Shown in pieces: positions 24,401 to 37,812 of a stretch of DNA of 64,000 nt. Origin of the DNA: Castanea sativa (taxonomy: Eukaryota > Streptophyta > Magnoliopsida > Fagales > Fagaceae). The translations under genes were made by a program, and so were the position numbers. Below the pieces are notes generated by a model. The model searched no databases. It saw only the letters and a program-made list of their open reading frames with translations, and was not told the origin of the DNA. The stretch is taken from the NCBI RefSeq assembly GCF_040712315.1, contig NC_134015.1, positions 9,568,945 through 9,632,944 on the forward strand. Direction: 5' to 3'. Positions within the stretch are counted from its first letter, which is position 1. The number at the start of each line of letters is the position of its first letter.

Positions 24401-24965
24401 TGATGATGCCGAAAAATCACCAGTAAGTCGCAAGCACTCTACTCGCCAAAGCAACACTTGCAAAAGAGGGAAAAAAGAGGACCTAAAAGAGAGCACCGGT
24501 GTGGTGCCGGCCAAAAACCCTCCGAAGGTTAAGTTAGAGTTTTATTTTTCAACCCAAGAGTGCCAGAGTTGAGATAATTGTGCGTACCTTGCTTTGTGAG
24601 GGTTTTGGAGTATATATAGTAGCGTAGGGCCGAAATTCTCGCCTTAGTCAAGAAATCCTTTCCTTCTAGGAGAGTGACTCGTGGAATTTCGTATCTCTTA
24701 GAGTTCTTTTCCTTATATGAATCTTCAACCAAGGCTAACGTGTAACGCAAGAATTCTTCGTATACACGTTGGCGTGAATTACAATCAAGGCCACGTCATC
24801 TCCAATCATATAGTGTGATTTGAGGTATCCCGGAGAACGACGGGAGAAATTATATGCATGCACTCAACTCGTCCGTCCACTATGCATCCGTCCACCTTGG
24901 TCATATAACCCGTCACACTATCGTAGCGATTTCGTGACGGTACCGTCATGTTGGTTTTATCCCCT

Positions 24966-24969
<4 letters not shown>
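24401..24969 (-). repeat. Right LTR (5' LTR of the minus-oriented element)
   Basis: 569 bp, ungapped partner of 14735-15303. On the minus strand it begins TGATAGGGGATAAAACC. It should contain the promoter for element RNA: U3 spans about 24969-24620, with R and U5 toward 24401. Confidence 0.95.
24611..24618 (-). promoter_or_regulatory. Probable TATA box in the 5' LTR
   Basis: TATATATA, about 350 bp from the LTR start on the minus strand, leaves about 200 bp for R and U5. That is a normal position for an LTR promoter. The same octamer occurs at the matching place in the left LTR. Confidence 0.55.

Positions 24970-25018
<49 letters not shown>
24970..25018. repeat. (TA)n microsatellite, right half of the retrotransposon target
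   Basis: Continuation of the AT repeat interrupted at 14734. The first five bases, TATAT, are the target-site duplication. In a low-complexity target the duplication is necessarily ambiguous. Confidence 0.9.
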
Positions 25019-25020
<2 letters not shown>

Positions 25021-27590
25021 CATTAATTCTTACTATACTCTCAAATAAAGGAATAAAATGGACATCATTTTTATGCAATTGTATTTTTTAAACAAAACGG
25101 ATCTATTTAAATAATGTGACCTAAACAGTAAGAACATTCTAAAACCTCCATGTAATAGATATGGATATCAAAACAACATATTGTGCTAGTATTTATGGTT
25201 TGCTTACTCCTATCTCCTATTTGAAGCTAGGGGACGAAATAATAGTCACAGAGAAACAGTCATTGATCTATGTTTCTTTCTAAGTAAATTTGACTACTTC
25301 AAATGCCCTTTATTAGGTTAGGTTCCACACATCTGTCTTAATTAAAAGGGGGTGACAGATTTCACACCCTTTTCTTCAATGTGTGGTGGCTCTCTTATGG
25401 CTATTAATTTGACTTTTGCTCCATTATCCCACCAAATGCATTGATGATGATCACACCCTATGCTATGTCTTTTTTGATCAATCAATGCAAAAGTAATGTA
25501 GATCATTATTACGTACAAAGAAGACCTATGTGAATCTCGAATGCTTTCAAGAAAAGTAGTGTGTGTGTATATATATATATATGTTTTTTTTTTTTTTTAG
25601 GATCTAAAAGTAGTATATTTAATCCATAAGCCTGTACAAGAATATTTTGGTATAGTATTCTTGTAATATTTTGGTATATTTTGGTATAATATTCTTGTAA
25701 TATTTGGAGTCCTCCAGTCCCAGTTCGCAAAAAGATCAAAGCTTTGGACCACCAAGTTTGTGAGACTTGCTTGAATACGCAATAGGGGAATAGGACATTA
25801 CACCATGGTTCTGGGGACTCGTATATTGTCATTTCATTTTTGGTAAATCAATGAATGGGTTTTATTGATTTTCTATAGAATTTAAAGCTTTTGGTGACCT
25901 GAATCCTGATCAATCAATCCCACGATTGGTATGGAGTTAATACATCGCCTATATGGCTCTTGTAATTGGGTGTCTCATACTCTCTACACAAATAAATATT
26001 TGGCAATTTATGCTTGTGCAAATTTTGGGTACAATTTCATTAATAAATTTAATCATGAGGTTGTATATATTGACCTAAAAAAATAAAAATATTTAGTTAA
26101 ATTTAATTGTTTTTGAGAAAAATAACACTATTTGTATTGCGTTAATTAATAAACCATGTGATTGAGTTTAATTTGTGTTGGGTTTGAGAGCCTAATTAAG
26201 GTAACATCAATGGCCTATGGAAGTTTAGAGTGTAATTGCAACTTGCAATGCACTGTGCACTTCAAAACATAGTAATGGCCACTTTTTAATCATTAGATGT
26301 TGTTATAACTTCAGTCAAACTTAACGAAAATTTAAATTTCTAATACACACTGAATTATATATAATATACACGATTTTTTTTTTGATATTTTTGTCAAAAT
26401 TAATGAAAATTCTAAAAAATAGGAGATGACGTACTTATTAGTTATTACCGGTAGTTAAAAAGAAATAATGTCCAATTTTGAAAGTCAAAGGACAAATTAA
26501 CCCTACAAATCAAATATGTGATAATCGGTTGAGTCATTGATACATAAGTTTTCAATCCAACAACATCTTACAACATTTTCTCAACAAACTAATGTATCAA
26601 TTCACAATTAATCAAGATAAAATGTAATAAAATAGAAAGATTATTGCTACGTTTTATAATAAATCTTAGATAGTAAGTTGTTATTGACGGGTAAAAAAAT
26701 AATATTATTAGTGAATTCATATTAGAATCAATAACACTTTATTACTTAAAATTTATTATAAAAATTATTTGTAAAAATATTATAAACATAGGATTATTCA
26801 ATAAAACAACAATAAACATGGTGTTGTAAAAATAGTCGGATTTTGTTGTGCCTATCAACTTTCTCATGCTATATTTGATAAATATTCCTAATTTTCATCT
26901 ACAAAATTATCAAGACAAAAAAAAACTTTCAAAAGAATATTAAATGTAATTTAAGTAGTCTGGTTGGGTTACTTGTTAACAAAAAATAAAAGATAAATAA
27001 AAAAACCGCTTTAACACAAGCTTGAAATTTTTGTAAGAATCCAACAGATTTGACCGGAAGTTATTCAACATAACTAGAAATCTCCATTATCTCTACCTTC
27101 GTACAAACGGACATATCCCACGTGGCGCGACCAGCACTGTCGGGAAGTCATAAAACGACACCGTTTGGACCTAAACGTGTTCAAACATTGACGCGGTAAA
27201 TTTGAAATATAGTTGTTTTCAGTCAAAAATATTATTTTGATGCTACAATTTAGGGTCATTCTAGGATATTAGCAATTTTTTACTTACATTTTGTAAACAG
27301 TCAATTTGATCACTGTATTTTAATAATAGTCTAATTTTTTTTTTCAACTTGTTGTCAATTTAATCTATATTATTATAAATTTACAATCATTCTAAATCCA
27401 AATTTGACTTTATTTTAATTGTTAACTGATAAGTTGAAATTTGTGTTTGGTGAAATTGGTAAATTTAATTTGTATTTTTTGTGTTCCGTTGTACAAGTAA
27501 ATTTGTGATTTGATGATAAGAACTAAATTGACAAAAACTTAAAAATAACATACACTAAATTAACTACTACTCAAATATAAGAATTAGGGC
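25019..27590. other. Intergenic, no gene seen
   Basis: AT-rich spacer. Near 25640-25705 ATATTTTGGTATA-type words alternate with ATTCTTGTA in a small tandem cluster. No protein-family resemblance and no tRNA-like structure noticed. Confidence 0.5.
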
Positions 27591-27840
27591 AAGGATTTGC
27601 TACAAATTAAGTTATAGCAACTCCTATAAAATGTACACGTGTCAAGTGGTAATTTGGTGAAAAATTCAATCTTAACAAATAAGTTTTCATTTAAATGACA
27701 CGTGCATTTTTGCAAGAACTGCTTCAATTTTTTTTTTAGAGAGTTTCAACTTATGGTATCCACTCCCGATAATAACTCTTTATTATTAAACCAAAACACC
27801 AATTAATTTTTGATGTAGGTGGGGATTGCAACAAATCCTT
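27591..27840. mobile_element. MITE, first of two adjacent family members
   Basis: 250 bp with short inverted termini, AAGGATTTGCTACAAATT on the left and GATTGCAACAAATCCTT on the right. It contains AGAGAGTTTCAACTTATGGTAT, also found (diverged) in the second copy. Noncoding. No clear target duplication, so the superfamily is left open. Confidence 0.6.
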
Positions 27841-27893
27841 AATATTTTTTATATTGGTCTTCGCATTTTTTCATGGTGGGGCTAGGTTAGATA

Positions 27894-28255
27894 AAGGATT
27901 TGCTGCAAGCTAAATTGTAGCAATTCCTGCAAAAATATATATGTCTTCATGCTTTAGATAGACACTATCCAGACTTATATTTAAATGAAAATTTTTTTGT
28001 CAAAATTGAAATTTTCACCAAATCACCATTTAACACATTTGTGCATTTTACAAAAGTTATTACAATTTTTTTAGAGAGTTTTAACTTGTATCGTATACTC
28101 CTGATGATAAATTTTTATCATCAGACAAAGTCACTAATCAATTTTTAATATAAACAGTAATTAAACTCCAAATCTCTTATTTAACCATTACAAATTTTAC
28201 TAATGAATTTATCTTAAACCCACAAATTGCTATAACTTAGTTACAACAAATCCTT
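27894..28255. mobile_element. MITE, second family member
   Basis: 362 bp, starting AAGGATTTGCTGCAAGCTAAA and ending AGTTACAACAAATCCTT. The outer 30-35 bp of the two ends are complementary. It shares the AGAGAGTTTTAACTTGTAT core with 27591-27840 in the same orientation, 53 bp apart. It ends about 310 bp upstream of the mannosidase start codon, within the likely promoter. Confidence 0.65.
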
Positions 28256-28485
28256 GCGGGTAAAAAATGTGGGACCAATATTTAATACGCTACGAGTTTT
28301 AACTTTTAAACAGAAACTCACATGGAGATCCCCGCCATGAAACAAATCCAGACAGTCCGCGTGGGGCAATCAGGACCCGGCCCTACCCAAAACTTTCAAA
28401 ATACCAAAAATACCCTTCCCGTTCACTTCTCTCTCAAACTCACGCACCGACAACACAAATACTAAAAGAGACTAATAACACATTG

Positions 28486-28491
<6 letters not shown>

Positions 28492-28521
<30 letters not shown>
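28492..28521. repeat. (CT)n tract in the mannosidase 5' leader
   Basis: A pyrimidine run about 50 bp upstream of the ATG at 28568. CT-rich leaders are common in plant genes and often lie near transcription starts. No clear TATA box precedes it. Confidence 0.75.
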
Positions 28522-28523
<2 letters not shown>

Positions 28524-28567
28524 GCCTCTCTCATTTCTGAGAGAGTCAAGACTCGGTACGGAACGCA

Positions 28568-31500
28568 ATGGCGAGTATAGGGAAGACTCGGCTCGACTCG
28601 GGGTGGCTCGCGGCGAGGTCCACGGAGGTTAGCCTGAGTGGAACCCAGCTCACCACGACTCACCCTCCCTCCGGCCCCACCGCCCCTTGGTTAAACGCCG
28701 TCGTTCCCGGAACGTAAATTCTCTCTCTCTCTCTCTTCAATCGTATTTTCCTTTAATTATATTTATTTTTTTGGAATCCAAATAAGTATGAGTCACTCTT
28801 AGAAACTATTATTAATAAAAAAAACAAAATTGGAATGTTTAGGTCTCAGCATTTTTGTGTGTGATGCTCCCAAAATTGATTCGATATTGATTGAGTGTGT
28901 GTTGTGTTGGTGGTGTGCGGTGATTCTCACATCGGGCATATATGTACTTTTATTAATTGCCACAATGAGGCTTAATTCTAGTTCTTTTGGTATAGCGCAG
29001 ATGTGGCTGGCGCTCTTTTTTTCTCCGGCCGTAACATTATGATTGAGTTCCTAAATCATGTTTATCAGTTCCATTTGAATTGAAATGAATGGATTGGATT
29101 TTGCCAAGTCATCAACATTTTAAATAAGCATGGGCCATTAACAATTTTGGTAGGAACTCAGTGGCCGCGGATTTTATATATGGGTTTTTGTGTGCAAACT
29201 GGTTTCTTGGAGTTTTGTATCACTGTATTTGTCATTAGCTTGAGTGCCATTAGTTTATCGAATCAAATGATTGGGGTATGGTATTTGTATATGTATTGGG
29301 TTCAAGTTATACTTGGTGTAACTTTTAATTATTGTTTTTTTTTATAGCTAATTTGAAACTATCATTGCACCGAAAACAAAATACCAGAGTTGATGTTACG
29401 CAGAGGATATTTAACAAAATAGATGCAAAGTTATTACAGAGGATAATACTAAAAGCCTTTGTCTTTAGAGCCCAATTTGCAAAAGCAGGTACTGTGTTGT
29501 TGCAATATTTTTGAACCCAGCTAATCTCACATTCCCCAGACATACAGATTGCTCTCTCACATCTTCAACGATAGGCCTTAAATCTGTTTGTAGGATCTAT
29601 GCATAATTTGGCACCCCTCTCAATTATAACCTTGTTGAGATTTTCTTGCTTAGCTAATTGGGCTGCCCATCTAATTGTTTCTGCCTCTGCCACTTTCGGT
29701 TTATACTTTTTTATTTGCTTCACCATAACTTTTAACACTTCCCCATTCCAATTTTGAATAATCACAGCTAAGCATGCCCTGTCATTCCCCTACGCAGCAT
29801 CACATTTGAGTTTATAGGATTCAGTTCTTCGCTTGCACCATTTCTTTCGTGGTGGGATATGTTATGACCTTGTTTCTCTTCACATATTGTTAAATAGGTT
29901 TCCCATAGCTTCTTCACTTTATGAGGAATATCTCTCAGGTGGATTCATTCTACATTAGATCACTCTGTTACGCAGCTTCCATATGAAGTCCATAGATACT
30001 GCTGTGAACAAGGTGAAATCTTCTCCTGGGATACATGCATCAAATGGTTCTTTAGAAGGGTCAACTTAAGTTTTCAACATATGAAGAGGGAGTCAGTCTG
30101 AAAGTAGTCAACTATAAAATTCCAGCCAGAGCTAAACTGCATAGAGGACAAGTTGTGTTTTCAAGTTCCAAAAAAGTTGTGCCACATTGGTAATACCCCC
30201 ACAGCAACTCTCCACATTAACATTTTCAATTTCTTGTGAATTTTGAGCTTCCAAAACTGCCGTCCATGCAAAAAGGGAAACTCTCCTAGGAGTCTTGGAC
30301 CTGCATATGGCTTTCCAAGGGAAAGGCATAGGAGGTGACCCTTGTAAAGTCTCATAAAATGATCGCACAGTGAACTCCCCATTCTCTTTACCTTCCATCT
30401 CATCCTATCACTCCCCTCCCTGGTCCTATCACATATTTAGCTAAATTATTTTGTCAGGCTTGGGAAATCTCCTAGGAATTTTCCATATGACATCACATGC
30501 TTTATCATCAAACAATCTTGAGATTAGCCCTTCATTCCATCCCTGCCCGTTTGTTCCAAAAAGATTTGATGCCACCATGGTTATTCTAGGAACATCACCA
30601 TTTGTAGGTTTTGGCTTAAAATTCTCAATCCATGGGATCCATGGATCCTGCCATACATTGATGCTTAAAACATCGCCTACCATATAACAAGCCCCATTAT
30701 TAATAATATCTCTTGTGCTTTCAATCTCCTTCCATATCTGCGAGGCTCTTCTTTGTTTGCCTCCCTTTAGCCAATCTGAGTTATGGGAATAATTACCGAG
30801 TAGCACCTTAACATAAAGGCTATCTTTGTTCAAAGCCACCATCCAGCCTAAGCTTTGCAAGCATCGCCAGGTTAAAATGTTTGATTCTATATGCCAAATT
30901 GTAATTATTCTTACGACTTACAAAACCTAATGTCCTTTTATTGTTAGAGTATTTTGTCAAACCCAGTATTGGGTTATGTGTACTTTTAACTGTCATGCTC
31001 ATCAAATATCAAGAGGATAAAAAATTAAAAAAATTGTTTTTTTTTTTGTGTGTAAATTCTTCATAGATATAGTTTTTTAAGGGGTCTTTGTGACGTATAT
31101 TAGTAAATGGGTGGGTTTATGGATTGGATATTAAATGACATCTGATTGATATGAATTTGGCATGCATGATAAATAAGTTATTAAGTGGTGTGACTTATGT
31201 TAAAGGAATTGAGCCCAATCCTATATGTATACTGTTTCATTGAAATGCATGAAATTATGTAAATCTTACATATAAGAACCAAGATGTAAGTAATGGGTTG
31301 GATTGGTTAAACTTATTGGATATTGTAAGTTATGTGTTGGGTAGGGTAGGAAGAATGCATTTCAGCTTGACATTTCAAAAATTCTAACAATACATTTTGG
31401 TTTCTACCCAACTCATCACAATTTTTGATGAAGTAAAAAATGTGTTGGCCAGGGTAGGAACCAAATGTATTGTTGGAATTTTTGAAATGTGAAGCCATGT

Positions 31501-34500
31501 GTATCAATGTAGTCTTGTGTGCTTGTAAGATTAAATTATATGAAGAATTTGAATGAGATTTAGGTCTCAAATTTGTGTATTTGAGTAGGTCTTTTTTTTT
31601 TTGTTGCACGGAGTTCTTTTGTACCATATTTGGCATAAATTTTACAGTGATGGATTCTAGTGATAGTTGTAATTGCAAAAAATTGGTCTTGTATTTCACT
31701 AAAATTCATGAAATTATCTAAATCTTGCCAATAGAAACAAAAAAGTAAATAATGTGTTGAATTGGTTACACTTATTTAGTTTTGTCATTTGTGTTTGGTT
31801 ACCTACAACACGACATGTATGGTGGTAATTATTGATATGTGAAGCGTTGCATATTGCCTTACAATTAGAAAATCAGATTATGTTAAGAAATTGAATGAGG
31901 TTCATTAGTTGTTCGACACAAACTGTCAAGCATGAAGTTAAATGACCAGTGTACTATTCTTCTGTTTGCTGTGTTGAGCATGGGATATAGCTGCTCAAGT
32001 TGCCTCATAAACATTTACTTTGGAATTAGGAGGTCATATTTTACTTGCACTCCCTGCTGGTCTATTGTTTATTTATGGCTCTATTAATTATAATTGTAAA
32101 GTTTTTGTTCTATAACATCCGCTACTTATGCCTCTGTTGATCATACTTGTAGAAATTATTTTTCAATAACATTCACATTGTTCATAGAAACAAAGGTTGG
32201 CAAGTGTTGTATCTATATATACTCATGATTATGTTATAGCTGTTGGGAGACTTTGGGGGCAGAAAAAGAAAATGAAAGTTGTATTTTTAAATCAGTCAAG
32301 GCTAATGGTGATTTGATTGACAGTGTTTTGGCAACTTTGGCGGAGAACAAAGTCGTTCCTGATCCTTTCTATGGGCTGCAAAATGAGACAATCATAGATA
32401 TTGCTGATTCTGGGAGAGAGTATTACACGTTCTGGTTTTTTACAACTTTTCAGAGTAAGCTGGTATGAAATTTATTAACATGAAATATGTTCTTGAGATT
32501 TTATACTTATTGAAATGATTTTCATGTCAATTTTTATGAAATTGTAAGATTTCCTTTGGTTGCATTCCTTATAAATTCAACTTGACTGTGTGTATTCCTG
32601 CCGACCTTATGTGAACTATTTTCTTGTAATTTGTCAGTACTTGGGTAGCTGGTCAGTGTTATTGGGTCAGATTTTAACCAAACGATAGTCTGAAAATTTT
32701 TATTTTTCTGGAAATTGCCAATGCCGTTTGAGCCAAAAGGCACCTCCAACACCCACAAGTATGGGTGGTGAGTGAGGTTGGGGTTTCAAATCCCCTTGGG
32801 TACATGAGTAACTTACCAAGAAAAAAAAAAGTAATAGAAAAAAAAAGATAAAAAATTCTTGAAATTGTTATCTGGTTTTGACATTTCAAATTGTGTTGAA
32901 ATTTGTCAAACTTGTCTTGAAGCTGGCAGTTCCTAAGCCTTTCTACTTCTCAGTGTCAAATTTGATCCCCCCCCCAACACACACACTCCAAAAAAAAGAA
33001 AAAGAAAAATGAGAAAAGGTCCTAATTGCTTGTCCTTTTGCAGTCAGGAAATCAGCACCTGGATCTGAATTTTCGTGGAATCAATTATTCTGCAGAAGTC
33101 TATTTAAATGGGCACAAAAAGGTCATGCCAAAGGGGATGTTTCGGAGGCATTCTCTCGATGTCACTGATATTTTGCATCCTGATGGTCAAAACTTGCTTG
33201 CTGTTCTTGTTCACCCGCCAGATCATCCTGGGAGAATTCCCCCTAAGGGAGGGCAAGGTGGTGACCATGAGGTTTATAGCTAAATTCAAAACCTATTTAA
33301 TTTATAGATTATTTAATTTTAGAATTACACTTATGATTTGGATGTCATGTGAGTGGAGTGATGAAGTAAAATTCTAAATTTTGATATGCTTGGAAGATCT
33401 AACAATAATGTGTTTTCATTGTAGATTGGAAAAGATGTTGCCACACAATATGTTCAGGGTTGGGATTGGATGGCTCCTATAAGGTGACTACTTTTGTTAC
33501 CTTTGATCGTGGTTTTTTTTATTTTATTTTTGATAAGTAATAGACTTCATTGAAATTGAAAAAGGACGAAAAGAAAAAAAGAAAAAAAAGGGCACACATG
33601 CAGTGTGTTAAGAGACAACAAAGAGAAAATCTAACCAGTAATGAAGGTACAAAAATCAAGCATGTCAGGTAGAGACATGAAGGTAACAAAACCCGAAGCA
33701 TTTGCCCATTCTAACAAAGTATGAAGCTTCAACTCATGAATCGACCTTTCATCCCCTTCCAAAGTACGAGTATTCCTCTCCATCCATATGACCTACATAA
33801 GGCAATGAGGGATCATACTCCAAAGAACTTAGTTTTGAGTCTACAATTCCTGCCTGACCAACTTGCTATAAGTTCCACAACACCACATAGCATGACCCAA
33901 TGATTGTGGTTAATTTTTTTCCACAATGATATTGTTATCTCCAGTTTCGTGTTGGAAAATGAGAGACAGTAAATGCATATTGATAAGAAATTATTTGAAA
34001 TTTCCTGTTAGAACCAAAATGAGACAGGTAACTGTCTACAGATATTTGAAACATATTTTTAGTGAATAGTGTCAGTGTGATAAATCATTGAGAGATCAGT
34101 TATACAGTGGAGAATTATTCGGTTGAAAATGGATCACAAGTATAAGAATAATTCTTCTGTAGTTTTTTTGTTCTTTTTGAGAAGTAATGCAATTCTTATT
34201 GATATAAAACATTGAGTTACCCAACTATACACGGAGTATACAATAGAAGACCATACAATCAATCACACAGAGTACACGAATCTATCAAATCAATACCAGA
34301 ACATAAAGACAGACTAGGCAAAACTGACACCCAATTTAGCAAAGTTCTATAGAAAATGAATTTGAGATCAGCTATGGTTCTCTCTATGTCCTCAAAACTC
34401 CCATTGTTCCTCTCCCTCCATATAAACCACATCAAAAATTGGGGGGCAGCCATTCACAACTGACCATTCCGATAACTGCGCTCTTATGTAGTTTATGCAG

Positions 34501-37500
34501 CTCATTCATGGCAGTTCTGCATTTGAGTGAAAAAGAAGAATTATGAGAACAAATGTAAAGGTGTCTTGGTATTAAAAAGGACCAGTGCACTGGTGAACTG
34601 CTGAAGGTAAGTTTAGAGATTAGCTGTGAGCATGGATGGACTTACTAGTCAGGAATTTTAAGGGACACACAATCTTGTTAACTAAGTTTGACTTGGAAGA
34701 ACAAAATATAGAAATATAATATAGTGTATAAAGTGAGTGGATATCAACTTCAGGACAGTTTTCCATTTCTAATTTAGATGCTTGATCTTTGTAATTTTCA
34801 TAAATAATTGTTGTTGTATCTGTTGCATACTTCCCTTACAACTGGGTTGCACCTCTGCTATTTATGAATTATTTACTCATTAAAAAAAGGGTTTTGAAAG
34901 GGAAAGTTACATGATGCCGGAACTTCTGTATGCATCCTTCCATGATAAAGGAAAGGAAATCCTATGTACATTCACTTCTTTTTGTGTCTTTTGCATTAAA
35001 GAATGTGTTTTCGTCCTATTGTAACCCATCCATATGTTCCATTGCCAGTTGAATGAACCATATATTCATAGAATATATCAAAGCAAAATAATTCTGTTTC
35101 TAAGTACTTGACATTTGTACGATTACAGGGATAGGAACACTGGCATATGGGATGAGGTGTCTGTATCAATAACCGGGGTGAGTTATATTGCATAACTTCC
35201 TTCCATAACAATAGACATGCGATAAAATATCATGTTAATGACATTTGGAACTTTTAAATCAATGCAGTAGTGTAAACATTAATAGTACCCTCATAAGCTG
35301 TACTTATGCATGGTTATGAAACATGTAGTGTTGATTTCTTCTGTAGTTCCTTATTAACTTTTATTTGTGGTCATGCAATTCTTTCTGATTAGAATTTCAA
35401 TATTTAATGGTGCTTTTGTTCCTTCGGGAGAATTGTTTTATGCTTTTGTAATTAGATAATTCAGATACTGATGCTTTATTATTTGATGCAGCCAGTGAAT
35501 ATAATTGATCCCCACCTGGTTTCATCATTTTTTGACGATTACAAGAGGGTATATTTGCATGCTACAACAGAGTTAGAAAATAGAAGTGCCTGGGTTGCTG
35601 AGTGTTCTTTGAATATCCAAGTAACAACGGGAGTTGAGGGAAACATTTGTTTAGTTGAGCATCTTCAGACTCAACACTTGTCAATCCCTGCTGGATCACA
35701 AGTGCAATATACATTTCCTGAGGTCAGTGATAGCATTCATTTTTATGTGAATTTTACATAGAATAGTCTTCTATCTTTCAGCTTGCCACTCTTTCTTAAG
35801 CCATTCAAAATTTAAGGTACTCTTGTTTTACTACAAAGTTATCAACCATTAAGAGCAAACTTCTTTTATTCATAGTATCTTTAGCACAATTTTAAGTCTA
35901 TGCCCCATTGGATTGCCCCCATATGGAAAATCAAAAAACAAGATAAGACCGGCAAACTTATAAAAAAAAAGTATGGAAAATAAAAAAACAAGATAAGACT
36001 GGCAAACTTATAAAAAAAAATTAGACCGGCTTGGAGTTAATGTTTAGGATCTAGGCTATGTGAGCTATCTACATCCTTCTTCCCAATTGAGGTGAAGAAG
36101 ACTTATCGACTTATTCTAGCATCTTATGCAACCTATAATACTTATCATTGAAGTCTATTTATTAATACATTCCTCCTCATGCTTCTGAAACTTGGCATAC
36201 CCTCTCTTTTTTACTCAAGTTCTTGTTCTTCTTTTGTCAGCTAAAGGATTGTTTTGGATTCTACCCATTATATATGCTCTTAGGTCTTATCTATTTGATG
36301 TATAGAATTTACTGTAGTGATAGTGGTTCACCTTGTTTTACACACACACACACACACACACACATCTGTCAGCTGCCAGATTTTTGCTAGAGCACGTCTT
36401 AAAGCTGAACTATTGTTGGCCTCTGCAGTTTTTCTTGTTAATCTGTGTGTAGACTGTCTGACACTCATATATTCTGCTTATGATTCGGTTGTTGAAGTTA
36501 GATTTTTTTTTTTCCTTCTCAATATCTTACAAAATCATACAATAGTATTGTACATTTAGGTAATGGGCTTCCTTCTCAATTCATTTCATTGATATTGTAC
36601 ATTACCATTTGTTAGAATTATGGTTAAGTGATTAAATTCACCATTTCACAAAAGCTTAGCTTTTGGGAGAATCGGTAATTTATCATGGTATCATAGCAAG
36701 AGGTTTTGAATATGATACCTGTCTCCTCCACTCTACCTCCTATTTAAAAATCATATCCTAAGTATGGATTAAACTAAGGACTTCCTACTTTGATACCGTG
36801 TTAAATTACTGATTGTCCCAGATGCTTAAGCTTTTGGAGAGTTAGTAATATAATCAGAGCAGGAGACTCTGAGTTCAATCCTTGACTTTACTATACCCCC
36901 ATTTAATATATTAAAAATCCGACGTGTTGAGTCTCCTCTTATTAATGGGAAGTTTAGGCCTACACGTGAGAAGGAGTGTTAGAATTATGTTTTAGTGATT
37001 AAATTCACCATTTCCTAAAAGCGTAACTTTTGGGAGAATCGGTAATTTATCAATATTAAAAAGAGGTGAAAGCATAAAAGACCCCCTCCACACCCAAGTT
37101 AAAAAATTTCATACTGCGCCTGAAGAATAGAAGGAATATAGTCTTGTTACTTATCCCTGCCTGGAATTATCCAAAATGGTATCAAGAGATGTGTAATTTC
37201 TGATTACTTAGCATTTGGAGCATCCGATTATTATGGATTCAAATATGTTGCATTTTTATCTAGTTTTAGGCTCTCCAATACTTCTGTAGGTGATAATGGT
37301 ATGAATTTGCAGCTTTTCTTCTACAAGCCCGACTTATGGTGGCCGAATGGTATGGGAAAACAATCCTTGTACAATGTTCATATTACTGTTGATGTAAAGG
37401 GATATGGAGAGTCTGATGCTTGGAGCCATCTGTTTGGCTTCCGAAAAATTGAGAGCCATATTGATAGCGCCACGGGTGGAAGGTATTGCTTTATATGCCT

Positions 37501-37778
37501 TCTAGGACATTTTACATAGATTTTTATTTTGATATTATGATATATAGTCTATAAATTTTTGCTTTACAGGTTGTTCAAGGTCAATGGACAGCCTATTTTT
37601 ATCCGTGGTGGTAATTGGATATTGTCAGATGGGTTACTACGTCTTTCAAAGGAACGTTATGAAACAGACATCAAGTTTCATGCTGATATGAATTTTAATA
37701 TGATCCGTTGTTGGGGTGGTGGATTGGCTGAGAGGCCAGAATTTTATCATTATTGTGATATTTATGGACTTCTGGTGA

Positions 37779-37812
<34 letters not shown>

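Larger units (their letters stand above)
14735..24969 (-). mobile_element. Ty3/Gypsy LTR retrotransposon, Tat lineage, defective
   Basis: The 10,235-bp element has two 569-bp LTRs beginning TG and ending CA, and is flanked by TATAT on both sides (14730-14734 and 24970-24974). Gag-pol reads on the minus strand, so the right LTR is the 5' LTR. Order: LTR, PBS, gag, protease, RT, RNase H, second RNase H-like domain, integrase, 44-bp tandem array, opposite-strand gene, PPT, LTR. Integrase after RNase H marks Ty3/Gypsy. The extra RNase H and the long region with an opposite-strand ORF after integrase are features of the Tat (Ogre/Retand/Grande-type) lineage. At least five stops and about five frameshifts interrupt gag-pol. 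The LTRs differ at about 11 of 569 positions (hand count), so insertion is recent. Confidence 0.93.
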
